Below, piece after piece: positions 1 through 8,903 of a stretch of 64,000 bases of DNA (position 1 is the stretch's first letter; every line of letters starts with the position of its first letter). The notes beneath the pieces are model-generated. The model was given only the letters and a program-made list of their open reading frames with translations. It had not been told where the DNA came from and did no database searches. The stretch comes from DATARH01 sp963773625 (GTDB lineage Bacteria > Pseudomonadota > Alphaproteobacteria > ATCC43930 > CGMCC-115725), in NCBI GenBank assembly GCA_963773625.1, contig CAVZCJ010000011.1, forward strand, positions 1 through 64,000, read 5' to 3'. Made by a program: the position numbers and the translations under genes.

Positions 1-26
1 TGGACTTGCTTCGGAAAAGTGGAGAG
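1..26 (+). repeat. IS3 left inverted repeat
   Basis: It starts tggacttgc and ends gtggagag. The reverse complement of 1207-1232 starts and ends the same way and differs only in the central nine bases. Confidence 0.85.
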
Positions 27-51
27 TTCCCTGTGAGCAATGAGGAACTCG

Positions 52-342
52 ATGACACAGCAACGACGGTTTACGAAGGAGTTTGCGGAAGAAGCGGTCC
101 GCCTGGTGCAGACCAGCGGGCGGACGCAGCGCGAGATCGCCAGTGATCTTGGGATTGGCCTATCGACGCTGGTCCGCTGGATCGGGCGGAGCCGGGATCG
201 GCGGCTGTCGACCCAGATGGCAGCGCAGAGCGATGTCACGGCGGAGCTGAAGCGGCTGCGCCGGGAGAACGAGATCCTTCGCCAGGAGCGGGACATCCTG
301 AAGAAGGCCACCGCTTTTTTCGCCCGGGAGGGAAGTCGATGA
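52..342 (+). CDS. IS3 transposase OrfA
   Basis: This is the helix-turn-helix DNA-binding subunit of an IS3 transposase, about 96 aa. The N-terminal HTH reads TQREIASDLGIGLSTLVRWI. It is followed by a leucine-zipper-like coiled coil (ELKRLRRENEILRQERDILK) that in this family mediates multimerisation. ATG 52 is preferred over ATG 40 because GAGGA lies seven bases before it. The stop overlaps the OrfB start (ATGA at 339-342), which suggests coupled translation; family members can also make an OrfAB fusion by frameshifting. Confidence 0.9.
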   Translation: MTQQRRFTKEFAEEAVRLVQTSGRTQREIASDLGIGLSTLVRWIGRSRDRRLSTQMAAQSDVTAELKRLRRENEILRQERDILKKATAFFAREGSR

Positions 343-1198
343 GGTTCACGCTCATCGATGGGGCGAAAGCGCAATTCCCCGTCTATCGCCTGTGCCGGAT
401 GCTCGGTGTCAGCCAAAGCGGCTATTTCGCCTGGAGAGGTCGGCTGGCCTGCCGCCGCCAACGCGACGACATGGTGTTGCTGGCGCATGTCCGGTCGGCC
501 TTTGCTCTGTCGAACGGCACCTATGGCAGTCCCCGAATGACGCGGGAACTGCAGGATATCGGCCTCACGGTCGGTCGCCGCCGGATCGCCCGACTGATGC
601 GCGACAACGGCCTGCGGGCCCGGCAGAGGCGGCGGTTCAAGCGAACCACCGACAGCCATCACGCCTGGCCGGTCGCGCCCAACCTGCTCGATCAGGACTT
701 CACGGCAACGGGGCCCGACAAGAAGTGGGGCGCCGACATCTCCTATGTCTGGACCCGCGAAGGTTGGTTGTACCTCGCCGTCGTCATCGACCTGTTCGCA
801 CGCCGGGTCGTCGGTTGGGCACCGGCGATCGGCTGCATCGCGACCTGGCTCTCGCCGCTCTGCGCAAAGCCCTGGCCATGCGCCGTCCGGCAGCAGGGCT
901 GATCCACCACTCGGATCGCGGCAGCCAGTATTGCTCGATCGATTATCAGGCCGAACTGCGCAGGCACGGCATCCTGATCTCGATGTCCGGCAAGGGAAAT
1001 TGTTACGACAACGCCATGGTGGAGACGTTCTTCAAGACCCTGAAATCCGAGCTCGTCTGGCGCACCGTCTTCTACACCCGCCAAGAAGCCGACCAGGCCA
1101 TTGGCCGCTACATCGACGGGTTCTACAATCCCGTTCGGCGCCATTCTGCCCTCGACTTCACAAGCCCGGCTCAGTTCGAAAAAACGGCCGCCAAATGA
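339..1198 (+). pseudogene. IS3 transposase OrfB, frameshifted
   Basis: This is the DDE integrase (rve) subunit that catalyses strand transfer. The N-terminal HTH_21-like part and the first catalytic Asp (KKWGADISY) are read in the frame of 339. The second Asp (HHSDRGSQY) and the Glu (MVETFFKTLKSE) are in another frame. The switch lies near 815-830, after VVGWA, and one missing base would restore a continuous protein of about 286 aa. All three catalytic residues survive, so the break is either recent or a sequencing error. Confidence 0.88.
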
Positions 1199-1206
1199 GC
1201 CAATGC

Positions 1207-1232
1207 CTCTCCACTAAAGCGGGGCAAGTCCA
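1207..1232 (-). repeat. IS3 right inverted repeat
   Basis: This is the partner of the repeat at 1-26. It ends ...aagtcca, the TG...CA terminus usual for IS3. Confidence 0.85.
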
Positions 1233-1739
1233 CTCTCCTCATGCCCCACTGCGGTCGTTCGTGGGAACGGGCGGGACCGGTGGTAAGCGGGTCTCCCGAT
1301 CTGTCGGACTGGCGACGGTCGATAGCTCCGAAACGGTCATTGACCGCCTCACGGCACCGCGTCTCTTTCAGCGCGCCGCTGGCGGTGCTCTTTGAACGTA
1401 TGTGGCGCGGCCGGCGCCGGTTCTGCCGGCATGACGTTCCTGATCCGCTTTCCTGTCCGGCAATCATTGAGTCCGGCTTGGCGTCCTCAGCCCAAGATTC
1501 CCGGACATCTCGTGCGTGATGACCGCTCATCGGCCGTTTGCCAGACACGCCCAGGCGCCGCCGACAGGGAGCAGGAGCGGAGCGCCATAAATCTCAATCC
1601 TGCGGCCGATAATTTTCAAAACGACAGCCATGCGGCGCGGAGGCTTCCCACCAATGTGTGATAATGCCGCGCCAACGCGCCCGTCACCGTCGGTCGGTTG
1701 AACCGGTGCTAGAGCCACTGTGGGAGGCATTGACGTCAG
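1233..1739. other. Non-coding stretch between IS3 and aldolase
   Basis: No ORF here has recognisable family features. A GATAATTTTCAAAA motif near 1606 recurs near 2600, downstream of the next gene. A GTGGGAGGC ribosome-binding site for the aldolase lies at about 1720-1728. The rest shows nothing I can name. Confidence 0.5.
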
Positions 1740-2489
1740 ATGAACGCCATCAAAGACTCCATCAAGTCAGGTAGAACCGTCGTTGGGACAACCGCGGGAC
1801 CGAACGTCGACGTGTCGATCCTGGCCGAAGCTGGGTACGACTTCGTCCTCTTCGACACCCAGCACTCCGCCTGGGAAATCAAGCAGCTGCAACCGTCGAT
1901 CCAGACGATGCGCGGCAAGCAGGCGGCACCGCTGGTGCGCGTCGCCGCGAACCAAGCCTATCAGATCTGCTTCGCGCTTGACGCCGGGGCGCGCGGCATC
2001 GTTGTGCCGATGGTCAACACCCGAGCGGAGGCGGAGGCGGCCGTGCGCGCCTGCCGCTATTATCCGCTCGGCAACCGCAGCAACGCTGGGGTACGCGGCG
2101 AGTGGGGCGAGTTCAAGAATTACCGCGATTACCTCGACACCGTGAACAACGAACTCGTTATCGTGCCGATGATCGAGACGAACCAGTCGCTGGAGAACCT
2201 CGATGCCATCGCCTCGGTCCCGGGCGTCGACGTCCTGCTGATCGGCCCGTCCGATCTTTCGATCGAGCTGGGGGTGCCACTCGACTACCAGTGCGACATC
2301 TATCAGCGAGCGCTCGATAAAATCGCGGCGACCGCCGCGAAGCACGGTGTCGCTGCCGGGATGTATTTCATCCCGCCCGCGATGGACCCGAACTTCTTCG
2401 TCCAGAAGGGGTTCAAGTTCTTCACCATGCCGTGGGGTCCCTGGGCGAAGGCCGGGATCGAGAACGGCCTGTCCGGGATCAAGCGCTAG
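1740..2489 (+). CDS. HpcH/HpaI aldolase/citrate lyase family protein
   Basis: This is a 249-aa class II pyruvate aldolase-like enzyme that cleaves or forms 2-keto-hydroxy acids with a divalent metal. Family landmarks are present in order: the catalytic His in VLFDTQHSAWE (residues 37-47), the pyruvate-binding Arg in APLVRV (64-69), metal ligands in MIET (about 144) and GPSDLS (about 170), and a glycine-rich C-terminal region. Length fits the 250-265 aa family. GGAGG lies about 12 bases before ATG. It stands alone between mobile DNA, so its substrate is open; HpaI, GarL and RhmA types are all possible. Confidence 0.85.
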   Translation: MNAIKDSIKSGRTVVGTTAGPNVDVSILAEAGYDFVLFDTQHSAWEIKQLQPSIQTMRGKQAAPLVRVAANQAYQICFALDAGARGIVVPMVNTRAEAEAAVRACRYYPLGNRSNAGVRGEWGEFKNYRDYLDTVNNELVIVPMIETNQSLENLDAIASVPGVDVLLIGPSDLSIELGVPLDYQCDIYQRALDKIAATAAKHGVAAGMYFIPPAMDPNFFVQKGFKFFTMPWGPWAKAGIENGLSGIKR

Positions 2490-3165
2490 CGACGATCGAC
2501 GCGGACGGTCCGGCGAACAGCCAGACCGCCCAGCGTGCGCCGCTGCAGGGAGATCGGCATAGCCTCCCGGCGCGCAAGATAATTCTCAAAGACCTACGAC
2601 AGATAATTTTCAAAATGCCAGTAATCAACTCGCTAAGCTTAGCACTCTCAGCGTGATAATCCCGGGTTTCGCGCGTGCCGCTGCGTCTCAGCATCCCGCC
2701 GCTTTGGGGCATCGCCTCGCGTTGCCGTGGACTGACGCGAATGGCTCTTTGGGTCGATCCCGGTCGGCAGATCGGCGCCCGCCGATAGGTCCGTTGTCGG
2801 CGCAACTCCGCCGCTGGTGTGGGACAAGGACGGTGGCCCCCCATGCGCGACATTGCGCCCGTTAGGGTCCTGGAAATTTGTCCGGATAGGCACCTGCACG
2901 TAATCACCGGAAAAGCCTCTGCGGTCGGACGGGTTGCTAGTGCACAACCGGCGGCTCTCGGCGCCAAGGGCGCTCATCGGGCGGCTCGCCAGCAAGGGTC
3001 AGCTGTTCGGACCGGTAGCGGACATTCCTGTGCTGTCGTCGGCTTCCGGTCATGCCCCAAAAGGAGCCGTTCGCTAAGGGGGCGGCGTACAGTTAGTTGC
3101 CACGCCCAGCGTGCTCACTCAAAAATGGCGTATGCCGCCATGGCGGGTGGTTCAGGGGGTAACGT
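2490..3165. other. Intergenic region with repeat fragments
   Basis: No credible gene was found. Two near-tandem motifs (GATAATTCTCAAAG and GATAATTTTCAAAA) lie at about 2577-2614. From about 2931 the sequence joins a dispersed repeat: ggttgctagtgca is shared with about 14144, and cttccggtcatgcccc with several other intergenic sites. Confidence 0.5.
2931..3062 (+). repeat. Dispersed intergenic repeat, degenerate copy
   Basis: It ends in ggcttccggtcatgcccc (3041-3058), the signature of the copies at 8398, 14772 and 31435. Its 5' part (cggcgccaag...ccagcaagggtc) resembles the copy ending at 10462. The copy is diverged, so its limits are approximate. Confidence 0.6.
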
Positions 3166-3261
3166 CTCTTGCTCGGCATCCTTTACGCCGCTCTCGGCGC
3201 GTTCACCTTCGCGCTCAACAACGTGGCGATGCGGCGGGGCGTGGTGACGGGCAGCGTGCTG
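3166..3261 (+). pseudogene. DMT/EamA-family permease N-terminal fragment
   Basis: A 32-codon open fragment reads LLGILYAALG then AFTFALNNVAMRRG, typical of the first transmembrane helix of EamA/DMT-family exporters. It has no start codon or ribosome-binding site, and the similarity stops abruptly at 3261, where KdpA-like sequence begins in another frame. This is a gene relic. The assignment rests on recognising the motif. Confidence 0.55.
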
Positions 3262-3271
3262 CGCGGGGCTC

Positions 3272-3346
3272 ATGGTCGGACGCACGCCCGAATATCTCGG
3301 CAAGAAGCTCGAGGCCAAAGAGGTCAAATCGGCCATCGCGGTTAAC
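3272..3346 (+). pseudogene. kdpA: KdpA fragment (K+-transporting ATPase A subunit)
   Basis: About 24 codons read MVGRTPEYLGKKLEAKEVK, which is highly characteristic of the internal region of KdpA, the potassium-binding channel subunit of the KdpFABC pump. The full protein is about 560-600 aa and nothing else of it, or of kdpB or kdpC, is present. The relic is spliced directly to the DMT-permease relic, so at least one deletion or rearrangement joined two unrelated genes. Confidence 0.65.
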
Positions 3347-3667
3347 CGGGTCTGTTCACAACGCCCTCATATGAAAGCGTTTCGCCGTGCTGGCTTGAGC
3401 CTGCCGCAAGCACAAGCCCAGAAAACCTCGTACTCGCTCGAAGTTCGCGGTCTCCCTCTCGAAAGTCCGGTTCGGCGCTGAACCGTCCTCGGGTGGGCCA
3501 CCAGCCAGGGTCTGATGCCGTTCGACAGGGGCCGTCCACCACATCAGCGATCCGGTAGATTTCACCAATCATCCTCACTGTACAAATGTAGAACATTGCT
3601 TATCAATTTATTAAGTATTTGATTCGAATGTCTGGCTGTTCGAATCAGCTAGAGATCGTTGGCGAAG

Positions 3668-4324
3668 ATGTCAGACTCTAAAATCGATCCGGAAATCAAG
3701 CCCCGATCCGACGTCAATCAAACGGTCGAAAATCGTGCTCCGGATGCCGGTAGCCTTATTGAAAAGGATCAACCACAAAATCCTTTTTTACTATCGGATG
3801 AAAAGCTTCCAGCCGACATGAGACTCGTTTTGTGGTCATTCGTTTTTGTCGTTTTGCTGGCGTGCTCCACATTCGTTATTGCCAATCAAGATTTTCGGCA
3901 GTCACGAGCCGACGCAGCGGCTTCTGCGCCGACACAGCTTGCAACGAGTGCGGCAGCTACTGGACCCGCGTCACCACTCCCCGATATAGCCCCTCCCGCA
4001 CCAACAAACCCGCTCGCCGATGCGCAGGCCCCGCTCCCGCTCGCTCTCCCCTCATCGGTCGCCGAGGCGACCGTGCCGTCGGCTCAGCGTGGGGCTCTTT
4101 CAACCACTCCGCCGCTTCTTGCAGACGCAACCAAACCTTCAGTCGCGTCGTCGCCAGCGGTTGAACAATTCGTCTCACCTCCCCCACCATTAGGGCACGC
4201 ATGGCCTAAACACCTGACCAAGGCCGCGCGATCGAAAGCCGGCGATCTCTGCCCAATCGCACTTGCCGGGACTATCAGACTGGGATGCAACACATTCTTC
4301 CACAAGGAAGTTCCAATTCATTGA
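3668..4324 (+). CDS. Hypothetical membrane-anchored Pro/Ala-rich protein
   Basis: The protein is about 218 aa and of unknown function. A charged N-terminus (1-50) is followed by one transmembrane helix (about 53-72, VLWSFVFVVLLACSTFVIAN) and a long Pro/Ala/Ser-rich segment that would lie outside the membrane. A basic C-terminus contains two Cys. ATG 3668 is chosen over the upstream in-frame TTG at 3659. The ORF ends ten bases before an IS1182 remnant, so the C-terminus may be truncated or altered. Composition is more A+T-rich than its neighbours. Confidence 0.5.
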   Translation: MSDSKIDPEIKPRSDVNQTVENRAPDAGSLIEKDQPQNPFLLSDEKLPADMRLVLWSFVFVVLLACSTFVIANQDFRQSRADAAASAPTQLATSAAATGPASPLPDIAPPAPTNPLADAQAPLPLALPSSVAEATVPSAQRGALSTTPPLLADATKPSVASSPAVEQFVSPPPPLGHAWPKHLTKAARSKAGDLCPIALAGTIRLGCNTFFHKEVPIH

Positions 4325-4333
4325 ACCTCGGCG

Positions 4334-4738
4334 CCCCTCGTCGAGGCAGCGCTGCACGGTCGTCTCAAACAGCTTGCGCAGCAGATCGCTGTCGCGGAAA
4401 CGGCCGTGCCGGTTCTTCGAGAAGGTCGAATGGTCCGGCACCTCACCGTCGAGCCCGAGACGGCAAAACCAGCGGTAGGCGAGGTTCAGGTGGACCTCCT
4501 CGCACAACCGTCGCTCCGGGCGGATGCCAAAGCAGTAGCCGAGGATCAGCATCCGGATCATCAGCTCCGGATTAATCGAAGGCCGACCCAACTCGCTGTA
4601 AAACGGCGCCAGCTCGTACCGCACCCTGTCGAGGTCGACAAACCGGTCGATCGACCGCAACAGATGTTCCGCCGGCACATGACGTTCGAGCGAGAACTCG
4701 TAGAACAGGGCTTCCTGCCCAATCCGACGTTCCCCCAT
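4334..4738 (-). pseudogene. IS1182-family transposase, N-terminal remnant 1
   Basis: About 135 codons of a DUF772-type N-terminal domain are present (MMGERRIGQEALFYEFSLE ... NRHGRFRDSDLLRKLFETT). The reading stops matching the family at about 4334; the catalytic DDE part is missing. It is about 90% like the remnant at 7969-8320 and the full-length copy at 31.5-33.0 kb. It abuts the 3' end of the hypothetical protein at 3668. Confidence 0.88.
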
Positions 4739-4942
4739 CATCGGTTCGCACCCCAATCCCCCACTGACCAGAGTGAATCAACCGTCTCCAACCCGCGCAA
4801 CACCAAGCACGCAGATGCCGTCGGGGGGCGTCCGCCCCATCACATGGAACGGCGGCAGATATTGCTATCTATTGCCAAGCGTTGAGCGAGCGCCATGATC
4901 TTGTTGCCAGGCCCGTTCCATGTGGAACGGCGGGTATCACCC

Positions 4943-5005
4943 CTGACGAATGCGCCAACTATCTCCGAGCCGCTGGATATGGCGGCTTATTCTGAAAATG
5001 CTCTA
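4943..5005 (+). pseudogene. Solo 3' end of an IS630-family element
   Basis: The sequence encodes DECANYLRAAGYG followed by a stop and tctgaaaatgctctag. It is nearly identical to the last 60 bases of the intact IS630 copy (6803-6866). No other part of that element is nearby, so this is a deletion relic or one end of an excised copy. Confidence 0.75.
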
Positions 5006-5086
5006 GAAGTGCTGGAGAACGAAACAGACAAACATGAGTTGGGATTAGTGTTTCAGTAACCGGTGGCCGTGCTTAATTGCCGCCCC

Positions 5087-5377
5087 ATGAGCGGCATGTC
5101 CGATGTCCTGACCGCGCTTATTGTCGAACGCCGAGGTTCGCCACGCCGTCGCACCCTCCTAGCGGCGCAGATCATCTACTGTGGCGGTATTTGCTCCATG
5201 AGCGGCCAAATCCTCAACATCTCTGACACGGGTGCGTTGCTACGGCCCGTCGATATCCCTTTGTGTCCAAACAAATTCGTCCTCAGAAGTCGCTCCGATC
5301 CCCCACGTGACTGTGAAGTCATCTGGCGAAACGGCGAAGTGCTCGGCGTCCGCTTTGTTCCGCCGGAGCCCGGGTGA
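5087..5377 (+). CDS. PilZ domain protein
   Basis: This is a 96-aa single-domain protein of the PilZ family, which usually binds cyclic di-GMP. The arginine motif ERRGSPRR lies at residues 13-20 and the second motif NISDTGALL at about 45-53. Beta-strand segments follow (CEVIWRNGEVLGVRFV). ATG 5087 is preferred, although an in-frame GTG at 5063 would add eight residues. No effector domain is attached, so it would act by protein contact. Confidence 0.75.
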   Translation: MSGMSDVLTALIVERRGSPRRRTLLAAQIIYCGGICSMSGQILNISDTGALLRPVDIPLCPNKFVLRSRSDPPRDCEVIWRNGEVLGVRFVPPEPG

Positions 5378-5443
5378 TAGATGGTTACGGTTTACTAACT
5401 TCCTTTTGGTAGCAGCTGAAACCTCAATTCAAGAGGGAACACT

Positions 5444-5734
5444 GTGACCAAAATCCTAGAGCGAGTCACGGCACTCTCGGGGCGTGCCACGCCCGAAATG
5501 ATGCGTGCGGCGATAAGAGCCAAGCTGCGCGCCGGTGCGAGCACGCAGACGATATGCTGGCTAATCTGCGCCTATGCGCCACCGGGCGCGACCAACGACC
5601 GCATTGAAGGATCGGTGCCGCGGTTGCCGGTGGAACTTATTCCAACTGAGAAACGAGGAGCGTTTCTCGACGCTCTCTCCAAACTTCCTAGTCGTCCTTC
5701 GGTCGCGACAACAATCGGTCGTCCCGTCGGCTGA
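5444..5734 (+). CDS. Hypothetical protein
   Basis: A 96-aa ORF starts at GTG with GAGGGA 8-13 bases upstream. Its basic N-terminal half (MRAAIRAKLRAGASTQTICWL) could form helices. No family was recognised. It lies 66 bases after the PilZ gene on the same strand and just left of the IS630 insertion. It could be a small accessory gene or the truncated start of a longer one. Confidence 0.35.
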   Translation: MTKILERVTALSGRATPEMMRAAIRAKLRAGASTQTICWLICAYAPPGATNDRIEGSVPRLPVELIPTEKRGAFLDALSKLPSRPSVATTIGRPVG

Positions 5735-5796
5735 CTGTGGTGACGCCGGTTATCTTCGAGAACGTGTCGGACATGGGCGTACATCTACTGGCGACC

Positions 5797-6866
5797 TAGA
5801 GCATAGCCGCATTGGCTGGAATCGCTGAAAGGGGTTTCTAGACCAGATAAAGTGTGATTCGCTGACCTGACCGCAAGATGTGGGGGCAATGATGGCTTGG
5901 CGGCAGGGGCAGAGCTATGCGGAGGACCTGCGGGCGCGGGTTCTGGCGGCGATCGACGGTGGCATGGCGGCGCGGTTGGCGGCCTCGGTTTTCCGGGTCA
6001 GCGTGTCTTACATCTACAAGGCGCTGATCCGCCGGCGGCGGACCGGCGAGGTGAGCGCCAGCATGCGGCGCGGTCACCGGCCGCGCAAATTGACGCCGGC
6101 GCAGGAGGCCGCCTTGGCGGCCCATATCACGGCTTACCCGGACGTCACTCTGGCGGCTTTGCGATCCTGGCTTTTGGCCGAGCACGGGGCGCAGTTGAGC
6201 AACGGGGCGATGTGGTCGGCAGTCGACCGCCTTGGGTTGTCATTTAAAAAAAGACGCTCCGCGCCGCCGAACAAGACCGGCCGGACGTCGCTGCTCGGCG
6301 CCGCATCTGGCGGGCGGCGCAGCCCTTTGTTGATGCCGATAAGCTCGTGTTCATCGACGAGACCGGCGCCAGCACCAAGATGACCCGGCTCTACGGTCGC
6401 GCCCCGCGTGGCCAGCGCCTGTTGGCCAAAGCGCCGTTCGGCCATTGGAAGACCACGACCTTTGTCGCCGCGCTACGGTGCGATGGTTTGACGGCGCCAA
6501 TGGTGCTCGACGGACCGATGACCGGCGAGGCTTTCCTCGCCTATGTCGAGCAGGTGCTGATCCCGACGCTTCAACCCGACGATATCGTCGTGATGGACAA
6601 CCTGCCGGCCCACAAGATTGCCGCGGTTCGCGCCGCGATCACTGCCGCCGGCGCTCAACTCTTCCTGCTGCCGCCCTACTCACCCGACATGAACCCCATC
6701 GAAATGGCCTTCGCCAAACTCAAGACGCTGCTGCGCCAGGCTCCAGAACGAACCCGCGATGGTCTGTGGCGGCGCATCGGCGACCTGCTCGACCAGTTCA
6801 CCCCAGATGAATGCGCCAACTATCTCCGAGCTGCGGGCTACGCAGCCTCAATCTGAAAATGCTCTA
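5797..6866 (+). mobile_element. IS630-family insertion sequence, intact
   Basis: The ends are TAgagcat... at 5797 and ...atgctcTA at 6866. They are inverted with respect to each other and include the TA dinucleotide target of IS630/Tc1-mariner elements. The element encloses a transposase with all DDE residues and an A7 slippery run. It appears potentially active. Confidence 0.82.
5889..6856 (+). CDS. IS630 transposase made by -1 frameshifting
   Basis: An N-terminal HTH part (5889 to about 6252) and a C-terminal DDE part (from about 6249 to 6856) lie in adjacent frames joined at TTTAAAAAAAG (6243-6253). A -1 slip on the seven-A run gives a continuous protein of about 322 aa through KTLRAAEQDRPDVAARR. 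Catalytic residues are visible: Asp in VFIDETGAS, Asp in VVMDNLPAHK, and Glu in SPDMNPIEMAFAKLK. The layout matches programmed frameshifting known in IS630, so it is not taken as a mutation. Confidence 0.87.
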
Positions 6867-7009
6867 GTAACGGGTCCTTCTTACGCCGGTGTTGGCTTTC
6901 GTTGCCCCTAAGCGCCGTCATGGACCGTTCGCCAGCGATCGGCCGTCGCGTGAGCGGTCGTCAGGTGTCCTTCGAAGCGATGACTTGTCGCGCGGTCGGA
7001 CGCCGGAGA

Positions 7010-7693
7010 CTAATTCGTCGGACTTTCGCTTGGCTTATTCACGATGGGACTACCAGTGGGCCACACAGCGGGCTCGCCCGGTAGCGGCAACGCGGCAGCC
7101 GGATTGCGCGGCGGTAGTACCGGAGGCGCCGGAGGCAAGACGGACGCTGCTGCTTGCGCCTGCATCTGCAGCGGCTCGGGAGCAATGCTTTCCTTCGGAA
7201 TCCCGTCCGGCAGCGCCGCGGAAGGCGGCACCGGCTGCGGCGCTGCCGCAACCGTCTTTTGATCCTTCTGTGGCGATGCAGTTGGTGTTACCGGCGGCAA
7301 TGGCGCTGGAGAAGCAGGAGCACTCGACGCATTTGCCGGCTGAATTGGCGGTGGTCCCGAGGCGGGGAGCACCAACCGCGATCCAACCTTTAGCTTGTAC
7401 GGCGGCCGTAAGTGATTAGCGGCCGCGAGCGCGGCCGGCCCCACGTGATGAGCATGTGCAATCCCGTTCAGGGATTGACCGTGCGCGACGACGGTGTAAC
7501 GCGGTTTTGAGGGCGGCTGGTCAACCGGTACGCCGGTAACAAGCGAACCCTTATCTTTCAGAGAGGCCGGCGAATCGATGGCTTGCGAACCTTGTAGCGT
7601 CGATGGATTGGTGCAGCCGGTAACGAGCGCCGCAATAAACAGTGTAATCACAGCAAAGCCAAGGCTGCGCTGGTGATTTGTATGATCTTGCAA
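7010..7693 (-). CDS. LysM-domain lipoprotein
   Basis: The protein is about 227 aa. An N-terminal signal (SLGFAVITLFIAALVTGC) ends in a lipobox with the acylated Cys at about residue 26, so it should be membrane-anchored in the periplasm. One LysM domain follows (YTVVAHGQSLNGIAHAHHVG ... LKVGSRLVLP), which binds peptidoglycan. The rest is a long Pro/Ala-rich tail with no catalytic peptidase domain. TTG 7693 has a G-rich ribosome-binding site (gagggggggaat); TTG 7738 is an alternative. It resembles NlpD-like anchors without the M23 domain. Confidence 0.72.
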   Translation of the reverse strand: MQDHTNHQRSLGFAVITLFIAALVTGCTNPSTLQGSQAIDSPASLKDKGSLVTGVPVDQPPSKPRYTVVAHGQSLNGIAHAHHVGPAALAAANHLRPPYKLKVGSRLVLPASGPPPIQPANASSAPASPAPLPPVTPTASPQKDQKTVAAAPQPVPPSAALPDGIPKESIAPEPLQMQAQAAASVLPPAPPVLPPRNPAAALPLPGEPAVWPTGSPIVNKPSESPTN

Positions 7694-7968
7694 ATTCCCC
7701 CCCTCGCGCCCCCCGACGCGAAATGAAGCTTGCCGCAACTATTTTACCGCCAAACCGATTGGTGACCTAATCCGCTGCCCTACAAGTGGTGTTCCAGTTT
7801 CGAATTACCTGTACGAACACGGATGAAGCCAGAGCTCCCGCCGAGACTGCTGCATAGGTATTTGCTTGAATTGAGACGGCACTACCTCTGTGTCACTACT
7901 CGGCCGCTTAAATCGAGGCCCCACGAGGAAATGTCCTCGTTGGATCGACCTCAGCGGTTCGATGGCAG

Positions 7969-8320
7969 CGTCGCGGAAACGGCCGTGCCGGTTCTTCGAG
8001 AAGGTCGAGTGGTCGGGCACCGCGCCGTCAAGCCCGAGCCGGCAAAACCAGCGGTAGGCGAGGTTCAGGTGGACCTCTTCGCACAGACGCCGCTCCGAGC
8101 GAATGCCAAAGCAGTAACCCACGATCAGCATCCGGATCATCAGCTCCGGGTCGATCGAGGGCCGCCCGATCTCGCTGTAAAACGGCACCAGCTCGCAGCG
8201 TATCCCGTCGAGTTCGACAAACTGGTCGATTGATCGCAGCAGATGCTCCGCCGGCACATGACGTTCGAGTGAAAACTCATAAAACAGAGCCTCCTGCCCG
8301 ATCCGACGTTCTCCCATCAT
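7969..8320 (-). pseudogene. IS1182-family transposase, N-terminal remnant 2
   Basis: About 117 codons of the DUF772 domain (MMGERRIGQEALFYEFSLE ... STFSKNRHGRFRD) end abruptly at about 7969. The element's right end (cgactttttcaacac, about 8380-8394) is kept and lies directly against the dispersed repeat that begins at 8398. Confidence 0.87.
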
Positions 8321-8397
8321 CGGCAATACTCCAGTCCCCCGGACCGGATTGAATCAGCACCGCCAACCCCCGACAACCCCGACTTTTTCAACACAAT

Positions 8398-8490
8398 TGG
8401 CGCTATGCGGACGCGGCGCACCTCGCTTCGAACGACCGGTTTCCTGAACAGTCATTCGTCGTTGCGGTCGCGGCCTTCCGGTCATGCCCC
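8398..8490 (+). repeat. Dispersed intergenic repeat, copy A
   Basis: It begins ggcgctatgcggacgcgg, continues cacctcgcttcgaacgacc, and ends ccttccggtcatgcccc. It matches the copies at 14772 and 31435 over about 95 bases and lies immediately outside an IS1182 end. Confidence 0.75.
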
Positions 8491-8663
8491 CAAGCTGACC
8501 GCTGTGCCGCGCACCATGCTTCATGCCTCCCCGTCTGACACGGCTGCACCGGGTCTCCCCGGCGGACCGCAGGTTCATCAGAGGCAGAGCCCCGCAGGTC
8601 CACTTCGATCAAAGAGATCACCGTGACCACCGAACTAACTTTGCCGAGGGTACCTCGACGTGC

Positions 8664-8903
8664 TCACTCAAATCGCCACTGCACGGGTAACGCCAGTGCC
8701 GACCGAGCCTGCTTTTCTCGGTGAGCTATAGCCTTATTCTTCCTGTGCCTTGCGGTAACCTTCATGCCAGTAATCATCTTTTCACGCATCGCCGGATCGG
8801 CCCAGCGGGCCTTGGCGGACTCACGAGCTTTTGCTCGGTAATTCGGGTCTAACCATCTCATTTTTGCGGCCCGTGATCTCGCGATATCACGAATTCTTCT
8901 CAT
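8664..8903 (-). CDS. Small basic protein with NUMOD3-like repeats
   Basis: This 79-aa protein has two copies of an Arg-Trp-x-Asp-Pro pattern (KMRWLDPNYRAKARES and KARWADPAMREKMITG). The pattern resembles NUMOD3-type DNA-binding motifs of homing endonucleases and phage proteins. No nuclease domain is present. AGGAT lies seven bases before the ATG. It could be a nuclease-associated relic or a small DNA-binding protein; the similarity is to the motif only. Confidence 0.45.
   Translation of the reverse strand: MRRIRDIARSRAAKMRWLDPNYRAKARESAKARWADPAMREKMITGMKVTARHRKNKAIAHREKQARSALALPVQWRFE

Larger units (their letters stand above)
1..1232 (+). mobile_element. IS3-family insertion sequence
   Basis: The element is bounded by 26-bp imperfect terminal inverted repeats at 1-26 and 1207-1232; the outer 9 and inner 8 bases match exactly. 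Between them lie an OrfA/OrfB transposase pair in IS3 arrangement. The left end coincides with the first base of the window, so any target duplication cannot be checked. OrfB carries a frame break, so this copy is probably inactive unless that break is a sequencing error. Confidence 0.9.

Noticed and set aside
3342..3596. Small ORFs of 60-85 codons around the KdpA relic
   Set aside because: They have no ribosome-binding sites, no family features, and overlap each other in several frames.
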